DNA from: Eleusine coracana subsp. coracana | Lineage: Eukaryota > Streptophyta > Magnoliopsida > Poales > Poaceae | Assembly: GCA_032690845.1 (NCBI GenBank) | Contig: CM064424.1 | Coordinates: 46,947,511-47,011,510 of the forward strand | Length of the DNA: 64,000 nt | Direction: 5' to 3' | In this document: in pieces, positions 19,806 to 32,379 of the stretch | Layout: every line of letters starts with the position of its first letter | Position numbering within the stretch: the first letter of the stretch is position 1 | Notes under the pieces: generated by a model | The model's database searches: none | What the model saw: only the letters and a program-made list of their open reading frames with translations | What the model was told of the DNA's origin: nothing | Made by a program: the position numbers and the translations under genes

Positions 19806-21852
19806 CTAGAGGTTCCCACCATCACCGGGAGTGAGATCATCCGGATGAGACCAATGAGGTCTGGTGAATGAATCTCCAAAGATATTAGCAGCGAGGTCTT
19901 CAATACCGTTGCGCCTTGGCTGTTCTAGTGGAGGAGATGGTGGAGGTTGTGAGAAATTTGGAGGTGACCCAAACTGCTGCTGATTAGTAAGTCCTACATA
20001 TCCAACAATGAATGGATCCAAATCTCCCATGTGTCCTCTACTGCTACTGCTAGAGCCATGAATTTGAGTATAGTAGTCCTCATCTTGCCATCTTCTATAT
20101 CTTTCCATTAGAGGCGTTGGTGGCCGTTCTTCTTGTCTAGGTGGTGAGGGAGGATCCAAAGGAAACTGAGCTCTCTCAATTCTTCTCAATCTTCTAGACA
20201 AATCTGCTCTCTCTTCTCTAGCACGAGTTTCCACATTATGGTTTGTTCTGCACATACCAAAAACCATGTTGAAAAGCTTCTTAATTGGAGAGGTGGATTT
20301 TTCTCGATGTTGGGAGGACTGAGTCTGCCACTGGCCAGGCAGACCGGTCTGACCGGTAGTGCCAACCGGTCTGACCGGTTGAGATTGTTGGTGTTGGTGC
20401 TGCTATTCTAAGGGTTCATCTAAGTGATGTGGAGAAGTAGGAAGTGGTACTATTGGTTCTTTTGATGGTATTGGCTTGAGAGGTGCATGAGGAGGAGGGT
20501 CTTCCTTTGGAAATTCTATTTTTGTCACTTCCTCAATCATGAACATGAGGTATGGAGCAAAAGCACAAGTCTTGAGAGGGTTCATGGATATGCTCTTGAT
20601 TTCCTCCCAAATGTAATCTATCACACTGAATGGTGGTGCTCCATCTCTCATTCTAGCCAGCAAGTCTCTTGCATAAGAAGAAATATGTGAAGGATCTCCA
20701 TCTCTTGGTGCAAGAGTTTTTCTAAAAAGGCGGTTCAAGAGTGAGTAGAAGGTGTACATGTTGGTGATGGTTCTAGCATGCACTACTTCACCTTGTGGAT
20801 ACATGAAGCTTATCTCTTTCACATCAAGTGGATTTCCGAAGATGAATTTTCTCTCAATTGTAATCTCCTCTCTCATAGCCAAAAAGATAGGCAAAATCTG
20901 CATAGGAGATTTCATACCAGCGACCTTCTGTCATCCAATGCATTTTTCTAACATTTCCAACTTCCTCAATGAACAAGGTTGCATAGAATTGGGCAATTGT
21001 CTCCTTGTTCCAATGAAATTTGAAACCCATCATCTTCTTTATGTGTGTCCTCTCACAAGCTGCAATTACTTGATTAAAGTTTGGGTCATCATAGTGAGCT
21101 ATCCAATCCCAATCCACCCACTGAGATTCGGACACTTGTCTTTTCTTTGTCATGATGACAATCTCATAAAAATCCTGCTGAAATAATGTGTGGAACCGAT
21201 AGTCAGTTGCACTCTTTTGCAGTCTTCTAGGATATTTCTTCCTTTCCTTTTTCACTTCCTTTGTTGCACCTTTGCTTTTATAGTTTGTTGGCTGATATCC
21301 CATAGCCTTATATGGAGTCCTTATAAAAGGCTTATCCTAAAATTGTGTCTTTTGAACTTGACTAGCAATCTCCCTTTCCTCATTTTCTTCCTCACCATCT
21401 TCATTTCCAACAATATTAGCAATGTCATCATCATTTATGTCACTCCCACTCTCATGAGCAGCCATCTCTTCCTCCTGTGCTGTGACACAAAAAGTCTCAT
21501 CCTCAATCTTATCCTCCTCATCATCACCACTAGATTCCTCACTAGAAGCCTCATGTATTTCCTCATCTTCCTCAGCAACTATTTGATCAATATCCATGCT
21601 AGCTCTACTGAGATCCCTGTGAATTGTGGCTCTTTGAGATCTGTGGGGAGTAGTTATAGAGCCACTAGCCTCATGATCATGCTTTCCTTTCTTTGTCCTC
21701 TCTCTTTCATAAGTTCGATGATAACAATCCATTGAGCCTTCCCTGAGACCAAAGAGTATATAACACAAGTGTAAAGCTCCAAGAATAGGAATGATATGAA
21801 ATGAGTCAATTGGGAGCTCAAACTGAAACAAATTCAGTTTCTGGGTAGCCAC
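19806..21852 (-). pseudogene. Accessory ORF of the SIRE-like element, broken
   Basis: Four frame segments (21,852-21,337; 21,303-20,854; 20,915-20,403; 20,267-19,806) form what was probably one ORF. The first two share a frame across a single TAG at 21,337, a shift lies near 20,880, and one stop lies at 20,403. The product has an acidic Ser/Glu-rich N-terminal part, then WVDWDWIAHYDD, ACERTHIKKMMGFKFHW, IAQFYATLFIEE and YEISYADFAYLFG, then a Pro-rich C-terminal part. I do not recognise a function. The pattern resembles uncharacterised proteins carried by plant LTR elements, and it occupies the place where pol would be. Confidence 0.6.
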
Positions 21853-22502
21853 ACCAGTCTGACCGGTGTGACCAACCGGTCTGACCAGTTGTGCCCAAAC
21901 ATGGACTTTTCACTGCTGGAGATAGATTTCCAATTGAACAAGATTTTCAAAGAATTTTTTACATATGCCAGGAATTGGGTTATTTAAGAATAGAAACATT
22001 ATTTAGATCACCAAAACAATAACTTTTCTTTGTAGACCGGTCTGACTGGTGTGAGCAACCGGTCTGACTGGTATGCGTAGAAAAATTTCTGTTTCATAAA
22101 TCTGCATAATGTCAACAATGCCAATAAACAACATAGCAAGGGGAGGTTCTAGGCATACTTGGAGGAGAATCCACTATGAATATTTTCAAGGAACATCCTA
22201 GGAGAGGAGATCGGAGAGGAGCACTATGAGAATACCTTGAGAGGAGAGAGGAAATGGACTTGTAGAAGAACCGACCTTAGATCCGGCCTGACCGATGAAG
22301 GAGCGGCCAAATCCCCTTTTGAAACAAAGGATTCCACGGAAGAATCAAGAAATCACCATGGAGAGTCCTTCACCGCAAGGGGAGAGGTGAAGGAGATGAG
22401 AGAAATGAATGTGGCAATGTTTTGGAAGGAGGAAGTCACGAGCTAGGTTAAGACACGGGGAAACCGGTCTGACTGGTTGTACAAACCGGTCTAACCGATG
22501 AG

Positions 22503-22634
22503 CAATCATAGGACATGTCCGATGCATAGGACAAGTCCGATGATCATAGGACATGTCCGATGAAAAGGGGTGCCGAGCTTACTGGAGTCCGATGGACTTG
22601 TCCGATGCATCAGACAAGTCCGATGATTTTCAAC
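22503..22634. repeat. Cluster of CGGACATGTCCG-type palindromes
   Basis: Six or so copies of GGACATGTCCGATG, GGACAAGTCCGATG or GGACTTGTCCGATG occur in about 130 bp, spaced 18-20 bp apart in the tight groups. The cluster directly follows an ACCGGT cluster inside the SIRE-like element. Confidence 0.85.
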
Positions 22635-22639
22635 AGGGA

Positions 22640-24151
22640 AAGGAGATTTGGCTAAGAATGAGGAATTTTGGCATTTGTTTGACTTCCACTCCATGGACAA
22701 GATCTCAGATTTAAAAATTAATAAGTCCTTCCAATTCAACCATCTTTGGACCATATCGAGAGATATTCGATTCTTTCCATTCAGCCGTCTTTGGATAGAT
22801 AGGAGATTAACCTTGGAGAATGATATTTCAAGGAATAGATTTGTGAACTTGAGAGAATCTATTTACTCATGGCCAGCCAACATGCAACCAAAGTGAACAA
22901 TGGCCATGATTGAAGAGACATGGTCACAAAGACCAAGAAACTCCAAAAGTTTTGAAAAACCACACAACCTAGCAGTTCTAGATGGATTTTCCAAAACACC
23001 TGTACTAAAGCACTTCAGGAGCAAGAAACATCCAAGTAGTTCTTTTAGTATATTTAGTTTATACCTCTCTATCAAAACAACTCTTGACCTAACATATGTC
23101 AAGTTTCATGGATAAGGTATAAACAAAATATCTAAGATACTCGAACTCATTAAGTGACAAACACTCAACAAGGCTTGGATAAATACAAGCTCAAAACACA
23201 CCCTAATCATGCAAAGGCCTAGATGCTCTAGATTTTAAAAAGCAACTGAACTATAAAACATACCTTTGCCATACGTCACAATTTCTTCATTACAATGAAG
23301 AATAACCAATAACTTGTGCCATTCATCAATAGTTCACTTGCCCCCTTATCCAACTGAATTTCATCCTTGGAGTTGATGATGAGAGTCCCAAGTGGCACAA
23401 GCTCTCATAAGTATAATGCATGTACTTGATATATTAGAGAATAAGGATCAACATGCATTCCTTGACACCGCTGCTGGAATTTGAATTAAGCATTCTTTTC
23501 TGCTTCCCGTGGAGACAAACTCTCTCATTATGAGAAAACATACATACACATAGTGTGGAGTTCAAGAACCATAGTGAATATTTCAGATTGTCTAGCAATT
23601 TTATCTTCTTGACCACCAGCGCTAGGACTTTCCAATTCACTTCAACCGGTCTAAGCGGTAACATATACCGGTTTACCGGTCTCTCTTAGGTCATTTCTTC
23701 ATTTTGTTGATTCTTGCTCCATTTCTTTTTCACATGTCCAAGTGATGCTTTATCTCTGTCAAATTAATACCTTGCTCTACTAGAAAGCCATTAAGAGCAT
23801 CATATGGTACAAATAGATAATACTAGGAATAGTTATAGCATGAATGTCTTATGAGATGAACAATTTAAAGCAAAACATTCATGAGCAGAGACATAGTTCA
23901 GAACTTATCTGTTTTGAGATACTATTAGATCATCATAATTAAGTTTACTTCATGCTTGACAACTTGAGTGTTACTCCACTTTTCTTGGTTGTGTCAAGCC
24001 TCCAATGTATCTCATGGTCCCTACAAGCTCAATCATGTGTTCTTTGGTACCCAAGACTTGTTGGCTCCTTCAAGGTTAGACAACAATGATTTTGGCACCC
24101 AAATGACTTTAGTGCCAACATGAGGTGAACAAATCACCTTTCTAGCTTCAT
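22640..24151 (-). other. Noncoding internal part of the SIRE-like element
   Basis: This lies between gag and the accessory ORF in transcription order, where integrase and reverse transcriptase should be. Only short frames without domain motifs are present, plus one degenerate motif cluster at 23,644. Confidence 0.5.
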
Positions 24152-25996
24152 TTATGATTTCTTTTCTTTGCCATGCACATTAGAAACAGAATTGATCACT
24201 TTAGGCTTAGTTGTGTTACCATTTGGACAATCCTTGCTTAGGTGTCCTTTGAGTCGACATGTGTAGCACGTTCTTCTTTTGATCTTGGAGATGATCTCCT
24301 TTTCTTGTTTCTGTTGTGCCTTCATCAATCCTTGTCTTGTTCTAGATGCAACTTGATCGTTTGTCATCATGTCCATTTTATGGCCAGAAGTAGTACTAGA
24401 CCGGTTGGACATACCGGTCTGACCGGTTTGGCCTGCACATTTCTGTCGAGATGGGGAATATGGACAAGACACGATCATATGACCTTTTTTCTTGCATCCA
24501 AAGCACACAATGGCATTGATGAGCTTTCTTTGTCTTTTTGAGAGTCTTGCTTTGCTCTCAATCATGGTAGAACACATAAATGAATAATGATCCATATCGG
24601 AGCACTTGAAGCATTGGATATGGTCAAGATTCTTCTTTTCTTGTTTCTTGTGCCGAAGAGACTTGTAATTTGGTTGAGGTTCAGGTCTAGTGACGGTTGT
24701 ATCCATCTCAAGCTTTTTCACCATGTTGTCACGGTTATCTTGAGATGGTTGCACTTGAACCTTACCCATCAACCTTGCCACTTTGTCTTCAAGCCTCTTG
24801 ACTTCTAGCTTTAGTTGATCATTTTCTTGAGCTATGAGGTCATCACAAGATTCTACAATTATTTGCTCAACATTTAAGTGTTGGCTTTGAGAGCAACAAG
24901 GATTAGCACAAATAAATTCAACTTGTTGTTGTGAGCATGTGCATTTTTGTGTAGGAGATTGAGAGTATTTTACCAATGTTACCACAACCTCATGAGTCAC
25001 TTGTAGCATAGCATGTGAGTCTTGGAGTTTTTCATAGGAGCACATGAGCTCTATATGATCTTTTTGCATAGTCACATGTTTGCTAGTGAGCACCTCAAGA
25101 TCATTCTTGAGGTCAATATTCTTTTTCTTTAGAGTTGCTGCATAAGAAGAAGCATTAATAGCACAAGCATATTTCTTCAGTAGTTCATCATATTTACCAA
25201 CCAAGAAAGCATGTGAGTTGTTGATTTTCTCATGTTCTTCATTTAGAGCTTTGAGCTCTTCTATTTTTCCAATGAGAAAATCTTCTTGCTTCTCTAGCTG
25301 AATATCTTGCTCTTGAATCCTTCCTACGAGCTTCATAACTTTGAACAAGTCTTTCTTGCTTATGTTGTCAAACTCAAAGTCATCATTTTCACTTTCACTC
25401 TCATCTTTCTTGGTTTGCTTCTTCTTTTACTTGGCCATGAAACAAGTACCATGACCCTTCTACAAGGATTGTGATGTTGATTCTTCACTTGGTCGATGGC
25501 GCTTTTTTTTCTTGAGTTGAGCAACTGTTTGTATGTTCACACCGGTCTGACCGGTATGACCAACCGGTCTGACCGGTTGAAACAAACTTGCATCACTGAC
25601 ACTGTCTTGGCTTGCTATGGACTTTGAATACTTTTCTCTGAGAGTGTTCCACAGCACATGAGCATCTTTTAGAAAACAATGCTCCTTATAGATCTTCATC
25701 TCAAGATCTACACTTAAAGCACTCATCAAGGCATTAGTAGCTTGAGCATTTTGTTGCAAGCATTTTACTTCCTCATCGGAGCAACTATCCCAATTAAAAT
25801 TTGGGGGACAAATGCTTACATCCACAATGCTCAATAAAACAGGATCAATAGCCTTAAGTGCTTCTAGCATGCACTTACACCAAGACACATAATTAGAGCC
25901 ATCACGCAAAAGAGGTTCTAAATATTTTTCACCTTCTGACGACATCCTTTTCTCACAGCGGTTAAGCTTAGATGTGAGTCCAGGCTCTGATACCAA
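24152..25996 (-). pseudogene. SIRE-like gag, split by one stop
   Basis: The upstream frame (25,996-25,460) has the gag start region with YLEPLLRDGSNYVSW and HVLWNTLREKYSKS. A stop near 25,430 separates it from 25,348-24,152. That second part has a long coiled coil (about residues 1-110) and three zinc-knuckle-like clusters: CFKCSDMDHYSFMC, CFGCKKKGHMIVSC and CYTCRLKGHLSKDC. Gag packages element RNA. The ACCGGT module is in frame in both parts, encoding PVRPVGHTGQTG-like peptides. Confidence 0.8.
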
Positions 25997-25997
25997 T

Positions 25998-26873
25998 TGA
26001 AAGGACCTTGATGTCGCCTAGAGGGGGGGGGGGGGTGAATAGGCGAAACCTGAAATTTACAAAACTTTTTTGCACAGATTAGTACTAAATTGGTCTGACC
26101 GGTGTGGCCTACCGGTCTGACCGGTATGCACTGACAGAAATAGATCAAACCCCCAATTCGAATCCTAGTTCCACCTTGAGCTGATGACTATGGGGGATTA
26201 CTTCATATGGTCAAAACTCCACTTTTCATCCATGCCACCTTTCTTCTTGATTCATAAATAATTGACACTTAGAAACATATGAGTCTTCATGGCATCTTTG
26301 ATTCATCGGATTCAAGCATCGACTTACTCTTCTCCATCACAAAGGTCCTTCGGCGCCAAGCCTCATGCTTGTCCTTCTCCAAAGTATGATCCATCGCAGC
26401 CAAGTCCTTGCCAACCCCTCATCAACTTACCATCATGATTCACATATCTCCTTGTATCATCCATAAGCACGTGATTAATATTTTGTTTAGATGTGTTTGA
26501 TTCCATTTTGATGTGTAGTAAACAATAAGGTCAATGTCAATGACCATAGTGAAAATATGCTTGACACATCAACTCGCTCCTTTTGTTCCTTGTGAGATTT
26601 CTTGATCATCAACAATTGCTTAGTCATATATGTCACCTGATGTGTAATAGAGAATATCCATATAGCAACATATTTCTTCTCATTCATTACAATCTTTGTT
26701 ATATGGCATATATCATGTGTACTTAGAATGTATCCATATACATCCATGTCTTGATACATAAGTTCTCATTAGTATCAACATATTTCCTATTATAACTCAA
26801 CAAAAGCATTAGCTCTTTAATCGTTTTGTCATTCAAACACCAAAACCCACTAGAAGGCCTAGATGTACTTTCA
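25998..26873 (-). repeat. 5' LTR of the SIRE-like element (876 bp, internally deleted)
   Basis: It matches the outer parts of the 1,959-bp partner and joins them at AATCCTAGTT/CCACCTTGAG. A G run of more than ten bases near 26,025 is part of the LTR start. It includes a paired ACCGGT-type cluster at about 26,087. Confidence 0.85.
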
Positions 26874-26875
26874 AT

Positions 26876-27095
26876 GTCTTTATCGAAAAAAGAAAACAAA
26901 AAAAAACTGGATCGGAGGGGGGAGACAGCCCCGCCGTTTTTCATTAAGAGAAAGCGGCCAGCAACCCCGATCCAGAAACCCCCTAACGCGATGAAGCCAG
27001 CTAGGGGATTTTTTGGTGAGAATGGGGGTCGAACCCCCGCCGCAAGGGTGGAGACGTCACGCCTTGCTGCTGAGCTGAGCTCACGTTCTCAAAAA
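26876..27095 (-). mobile_element. Putative tRNA-derived SINE
   Basis: On the minus strand it opens with an A-box-like GTGAGCTCAGCTCAGCAG and a B box GGGGGTTCGACCCCC. It ends in CCGATCCAGTTTTTTTTT. The body is GC-rich. A target duplication could not be fixed because both flanks are A-rich. Confidence 0.5.
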
Positions 27096-27129
27096 AAAAA
27101 AAAAAGAATTAGAAGACACTCAGTCTTCA

Positions 27130-28351
27130 AAACATACCGGGTAACATCATCGCTGTGTTATTTTTTTGCTGATGGAATTTACTCGTACCCTTGTTTGTTT
27201 TCTCTTCCTTGTGGATGAAACCCGCAAGCACTGGAATCCTGCCGCAACAGGGGATTTCAATTTGCCCAGGGATGTGGCTGCCATAGGCACTAGTTCCACC
27301 ACGGCAGAAATCACCATGGCGCATCACAGCACGCACCTGCGATGATCATGCCATGGAATTCACAAGCGCAGCCCAAGCCCATGTCGACGGTGACGGTTAC
27401 AGCCGACAAGGCACCTCAGCGGCGCCGGTGACCCATCCACGCTAATGAGGTAGAAGAAGCCTATCATGCAGACACGGAAGACGCCTACGCACGACCCTCA
27501 CAACATGAAGGTGTACGCTTCACGATTCCCATGGCGGCAGCACTGGGATAACTTGACTTGGAGGCCACCAAGGGCCCACGCACGCCAATGGCTGCACGAC
27601 TCCCGTCCATGACGGAGCGCTGCTTGGACCACGATAGCGGTGCACCCACACACCAGCCAAATGTCCACGCAGCACTCTGGCAGTCCGGTGGTTGTGCGTC
27701 CACGCGGATGTGGTGACAGACAGCCCGTCTCGCATGATGCGCACCCCCGGTGAGACTCATCAACAGCAAGTAGAACGGCCACAGTGCCCTCACCGTCGAA
27801 TGGCGGTGCACCCAGGTTGACGTGACAACGTCTCATTTTAAAAGGCGCTTGTAGCAACGACCTAACAATGCTCGCACCGGGTCGACGACCCAACGGCTGG
27901 CAACGAAAGCACCCTCTCTTGCCAGAGGTACCACCGAGACCTCCCCGCGGCATCTACAACACACACAGATGTGGCTCCAGCCTGTCGTGCACGGCCGCTC
28001 GTAGTGCCCACGCGTGGATGTGGCTCCGGTCCGTCCTGTACGGCGCTCGCAGCGCCTATGCGGACGTGGCTCTGGCCCGTCCTGCAGGGTGGTCGCACTG
28101 ACTGCGCACCCACACGGATGAGGCAAAAACTGTCTGATAAGGCGCTTTGCTCATCGATAACAGACAACGCCCGACCATGTGGACATGCCACAGCACTTCC
28201 ACACTCGATGGCCTGCCCTCACACGGTAGCGTCCACTTGGCGCCCCATCCGCAAGCAATGATGATGCCGGCTACTACAATGGGTCGACCCGACCACGGTG
28301 ACTTCTGTCGGTGGTGCCACCGGCGCCTCTACATGGCCAGCAACATGACGT
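27130..28351. other. GC-rich composite segment with degenerate tandem repeats
   Basis: About 1.2 kb is far more GC-rich than its neighbours. Between about 27,965 and 28,130 three or four units of about 46-54 bp begin GATGTGGCTCC/GACGTGGCTCT and contain GTCCTGTACGGC-like cores. The open frames here look like by-products of GC content. I cannot assign it to a known family; a transposon-captured gene fragment is possible. Confidence 0.4.
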
Positions 28352-28735
28352 CCACACGGATGAAAGGACCGAGTGACCGAGAGGGGGGGGGGGGAGGGTG
28401 AATCGGGAACTCCCATTATGTACCAAATTTGCCAATTCCTAAAACCGACCACCTAAAATAACTCCTACGTAATCCTAGTGGTGATCACGCTAGCAAAAAA
28501 ATAAACCTATAAAAGAAACAACAACCTAAGCATACTAGTAGATCACACAAATACAATACAACTCTTATGCAAGCTAGTTACCAAAGATACGCAGAAGCAA
28601 ACAACTAGCTAGCAAGGAGTTTTACTCAAGTAAAGCTACTAGATCAACAAGCATATAGAAAGCATATATGGTTCTCTCTAAGTGTTAGCTACATCATATG
28701 AGGTTCACACTAAAATAATTCAAGTATAAACTTGA
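28352..28735. repeat. Truncated SIRE-type LTR fragment of a second family
   Basis: It starts TGAAAGGACCGAGTGACCGA with a G run and GGTGAATC, parallel to the start of the LTR at 25,998 but diverged from it. The other end is not identifiable before copia gag sequence resumes. Confidence 0.45.
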
Positions 28736-28739
28736 ATTT

Positions 28740-31700
28740 ACAAAATTTTGCATCCCTCTTATATATATTGCCATGATGATTTTTAAATAAATCTCTTGTT
28801 AATCCCATGTTGGAAAAGATGACCCATTGTGGATTTTCATATTCTCGCACTCGAGGGTCACAACTACCCAACATAAATAATGGACGCTGAACATAGTTTG
28901 GCATCCCACGGAAAAATATATGGTTATGCATTTTCTATAAAGAAAGAAAAAGTAACTATTTATGGTACAATCAAGTATAGGAGCTTTATGCATCATAAGG
29001 CACCCTATCCATCATGATCTCATATATGAGTTTCAATGGAGAAAATCCGATTGCTTCATGGATTCCTTATGAAAAGATACACAAAGCATAAGGCATTTAT
29101 TTTGCCTACAGCTAATACTCTGTTTGAAGTTGTGTTATGGCACATAAGAACCTACATATGAGGAAAGATGGAGGTAACTCCATATGAAATATTTCTCCCT
29201 AGTAGGATCTTTAAGCATGAATACTATGCAAGTATTTATCAATCTTATGTTGGACTCATCATTTATGTGCTAACTTAGGTCAACAATTTGATGAACTTCT
29301 TTTGAGGAATCATCATTAGCATCCTATTGGATCTGCTCAATCACCTAAGATGTATCATAATATTCGACATAATAATAAGTTCGATGGTTCTTATAACCAT
29401 ACACAGAACTTTTGTGGTAAAAAAATGCTTAAACATAACAAGAAGTAAGAATCCTATGCATCGAATTGAGGTCAAGGCATATTCTAATTTGACAAATTCT
29501 TTTGTTGTGAATCTGGTTGCTTTAAGCATATTGTCAATACATGCCATATGTCAAAGACACTTGATTGATCTACAATGGAAATTCGTGGGGGAGATAGCCA
29601 TCATTGTCATGGATAAAGATATGAAGCATATACTTCAATCTTCAACCAGACATGAACTCAGAGGTTTGTTGTTCATAACAGTTCTGAGAGAACTAAAAGA
29701 CAACCAATCTCCTAAATATCAATTAGGAGGACCTCTTCAACAAGGAGAATAATGATCAGATTCATTCTAAAAAACATTAGAGACCTACAGTAGGTTTCCA
29801 TCTCCTTGCATACTATGTCTAGTCCTATGATATACTATAGAAAGGTAGTAGTATCTATTGTATATATCAGAATAAGTGTTCCATTGAACGCTTCAATCGA
29901 TATATAGATTTCTACAGAGGAAATCCGATGAAGGAGAAATTATGCCTAATAGTGGACGTATGTGCCACAAACTCTATGCAACATGGAGAAAATATTTCCG
30001 CTGTTTCAAAGAGAAAAGGAAATCAAGTATCGCATGACGTGATACATAGATAGATGGCTACAATAATGCCACTATCATATCTCTTTTGTGGTACTCAAAT
30101 TCCAATCGTGGACACATTATTGTATCCTGATTGAATCAGTACCCTAACAAAGTATAGAGACATCCATTAAAATTGTTTCTATTTTGAAACTTATGATGTC
30201 AACAAAGAGGAATTCTCCTCTCGGCAACAATGGATATGGCAAGATTTCCTTTACCATCTAGATTATACCTGTAGCATGTATTGTGTATAAATTTTTCTTT
30301 CTTGTCTATAACAAGACTTATCATGATTTCTTTGGTTGTCCCACCACACGGATGATGAGAAAATCATTGTCAACTCCAATGGTCATATTTCCAGAATCTT
30401 CAGATTTAGTGGACACCGCATGTGTCACACATGGAAATAAATTTTAAGGCATTTTTCCTTAAAATACAATGTGAGCCACTCACATTCTTTAATATATTCA
30501 AGAATATATATGTGGTATTATACAACCATTATATGGATTGTTCAGGTATTCATGGTTATTTAGATGCATCTATATGATGATCTCATGTGTGTCATCCACA
30601 CAACAACCATGTATTTGATAAGATGGTTGCTCAGATCATGAGAACCTAATCCTGAATATTGGATTTAATCAATCCAATAGGACAATGTTCTCCAGTTCCA
30701 ATGCTTACAATGACGATTGTATGGCCAAGGAAATGAGGTCCAGCTCTAGTCCCATATATCCATATTCAAACTGGTTTCATAATTCTCTACTCAAGAGAAA
30801 TAAATCATTACTATGACCAAGTTTGGAATTGGCACATACTAACATCTTATTAGTTATATGTGGCTTTACACACCACATGATTATTCCAATTCATTCAACT
30901 GCATCAAATGGCTCCCTTCATCACAGTTAACAAGTGGACACTTGGCCTCATGCCAAGAAAATTTCCTATCTACAATATCAGTATTGTTCTACACATATCG
31001 AAATCACCACCTAAAAGCATACATCAAGAGCATTGGGGATCAACAAGAGGTATCATTATTCGCTAGTTTATAATACCTCGAGTCTCTAAAAAGGACTCAT
31101 TCATTGCTTGTATGCTGATACTTGAGGATTATTCTGGGCATTAGGGGGAGAATACCACTAAGAATGCCAGGAAACTAAAAGAATGTCAAATACATTCACA
31201 TTCACTCCTCATGTCCACATAACAAGAATATGAACTTAATATTCAGATTTCTTTTATTTGCAATCATATTGCAAATAGTCTGTCAAATGCATTTACTTGT
31301 CATGAAGGTGTCATCACATCGGACTCCCTGTGCCAGAAAGAGTGTAGGTACCTAAGAAAAATCACTCAACTCCTGAATCAAGAGATGAGGGGGAGAAGTA
31401 TGGCCATAAGGATATAGCTTCTTGCAAGCGTCCTCGAGATGAGGGGGAGAATATCCTCCATGATAGTAAATATAAATCAACATTAAGTTGATTGACACCT
31501 TCTGGATATTTAATATCCAAAGCCTATGGATTTTAACATCCAAAAGACCAGCACTATGTGTACACAACTTCAGGCGCTGAGTCATCGAAACATCCTTACT
31601 TCAATGTTTGGGAAATACATGAAGTTAATAAGGATAACATTTCCACAAATTATATTGTTTCCGTTGAATCAATAATTAGAAGACTACAAATTGTCGACAT

Positions 31701-32374
31701 CTCCTCAAGATTACTTCACACCTTCAATTGGATCGAGACCAAAACCCTAGCTAGGTAGAGTGCAACAGCATTCAAATTGGTCGAACCAGAGGTTGTAATC
31801 AAGAAGAACTTCTTCTGTCCGTATTGGGGAGGAATATCTTCCCTTCACAGTCTTCCTCATGGAAGCATAATGAAATATTCATTTCATTAGGTGGTTAATT
31901 GGTGAAGCTTGTAGCATAAGGGTTCATGTGGAGACCCAACATCAGTTATGATGTATGTGTGGAATTATGTTCCTATATCTATGATCATTTGGCAGATCAG
32001 ACAATTGGATAGGTTTAGTCATACAGGTTCCAGTTGATGAACTTCGTACATTGAATCTAAATTTAAATCACAATACATATTGTGTATATGATTCAAGTCA
32101 CTTCATGACTTGAGCAGTCAAGTTGATTATGGTACAATTGACTAAGTGAGTTCCTTTCACAGAAGTGATACTCAAAGTATAATGATTGTGCATGTGTGTT
32201 TGTACAGAAATTCGAGTTGGATTTTGTATCATCTCCAAACCACAATCTGGAAAGCAAGCAATCATTTTATGATGGAAATTGAGATGAATGATTTGGTTAT
32301 ACCAAATCCAGCTTAAGTTGCTTTACACCTTGAGCATATTCCTTTAGGAATATTTAGTCAACTAATATCCAATT
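28740..32374 (+). pseudogene. Host copia gag-protease-integrase remnant
   Basis: Broken frames contain copia gag similarity: an ALEGHNYPT-like piece near 28,850, then LLLRNHH and a CCHC knuckle in the form CCESGCFKHIVNTC near 29,500. A protease-like VDVCATNS follows near 29,960, then an MMRKSLSTP-like pre-integrase motif near 30,350. Stops and shifts are everywhere. The sequence stops abruptly at 32,379, where the gypsy element enters, and resumes at 46,932. Confidence 0.65.
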
Positions 32375-32379
32375 GATAT

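Larger units (their letters stand above)
17216..26127. repeat. Thirteen dispersed clusters of a paired ACCGGTCTGACCGGT module
   Basis: Clusters start near 17216, 17944, 18103, 19376, 19592, 20342, 21851, 22036, 22462, 23644, 24399, 25540 and 26087. The usual form is ACCGGTCTGACCGGT, seven variable bases, then the same 15-mer, giving a 22-bp pitch. Both LTRs, gag, the accessory ORF and noncoding parts contain it. No cluster was seen outside this element. Confidence 0.92.
17130..26873 (-). mobile_element. SIRE/Maximus-like copia element lacking pol, minus orientation
   Basis: The LTRs start TGAAAGGACCTTGATGTCGC and end TACTTTCA. The primer site TGGTATCAGAGCC (initiator Met tRNA type) lies at 25,983-25,995 on the minus strand, and the purine tract at 19,090-19,102 reads AAAAAGGGGGAGA. 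Transcription would run right to left. It has gag ORFs near the 5' end, then an accessory ORF, and no protease, integrase, reverse transcriptase or RNase H motif that I can find. It is therefore non-autonomous. No matching target duplication exists (CACAC on the left, ATGTC on the right). Confidence 0.85.

Noticed and set aside
17216..26127. ACCGGT clusters as a CRISPR array or satellite
   Set aside because: The copies are hundreds of bases apart with no uniform spacers and lie in a eukaryotic retroelement, so neither array type fits.
27485..28261. Several 70-150-codon frames in the GC-rich composite
   Set aside because: All frames on both strands are open because stop codons are rare at this GC content; no recognisable domains.
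25990..28400. G runs as G-quadruplex regulators
   Set aside because: They are the known G-rich starts of SIRE-type LTRs, and run length may be affected by sequencing error.
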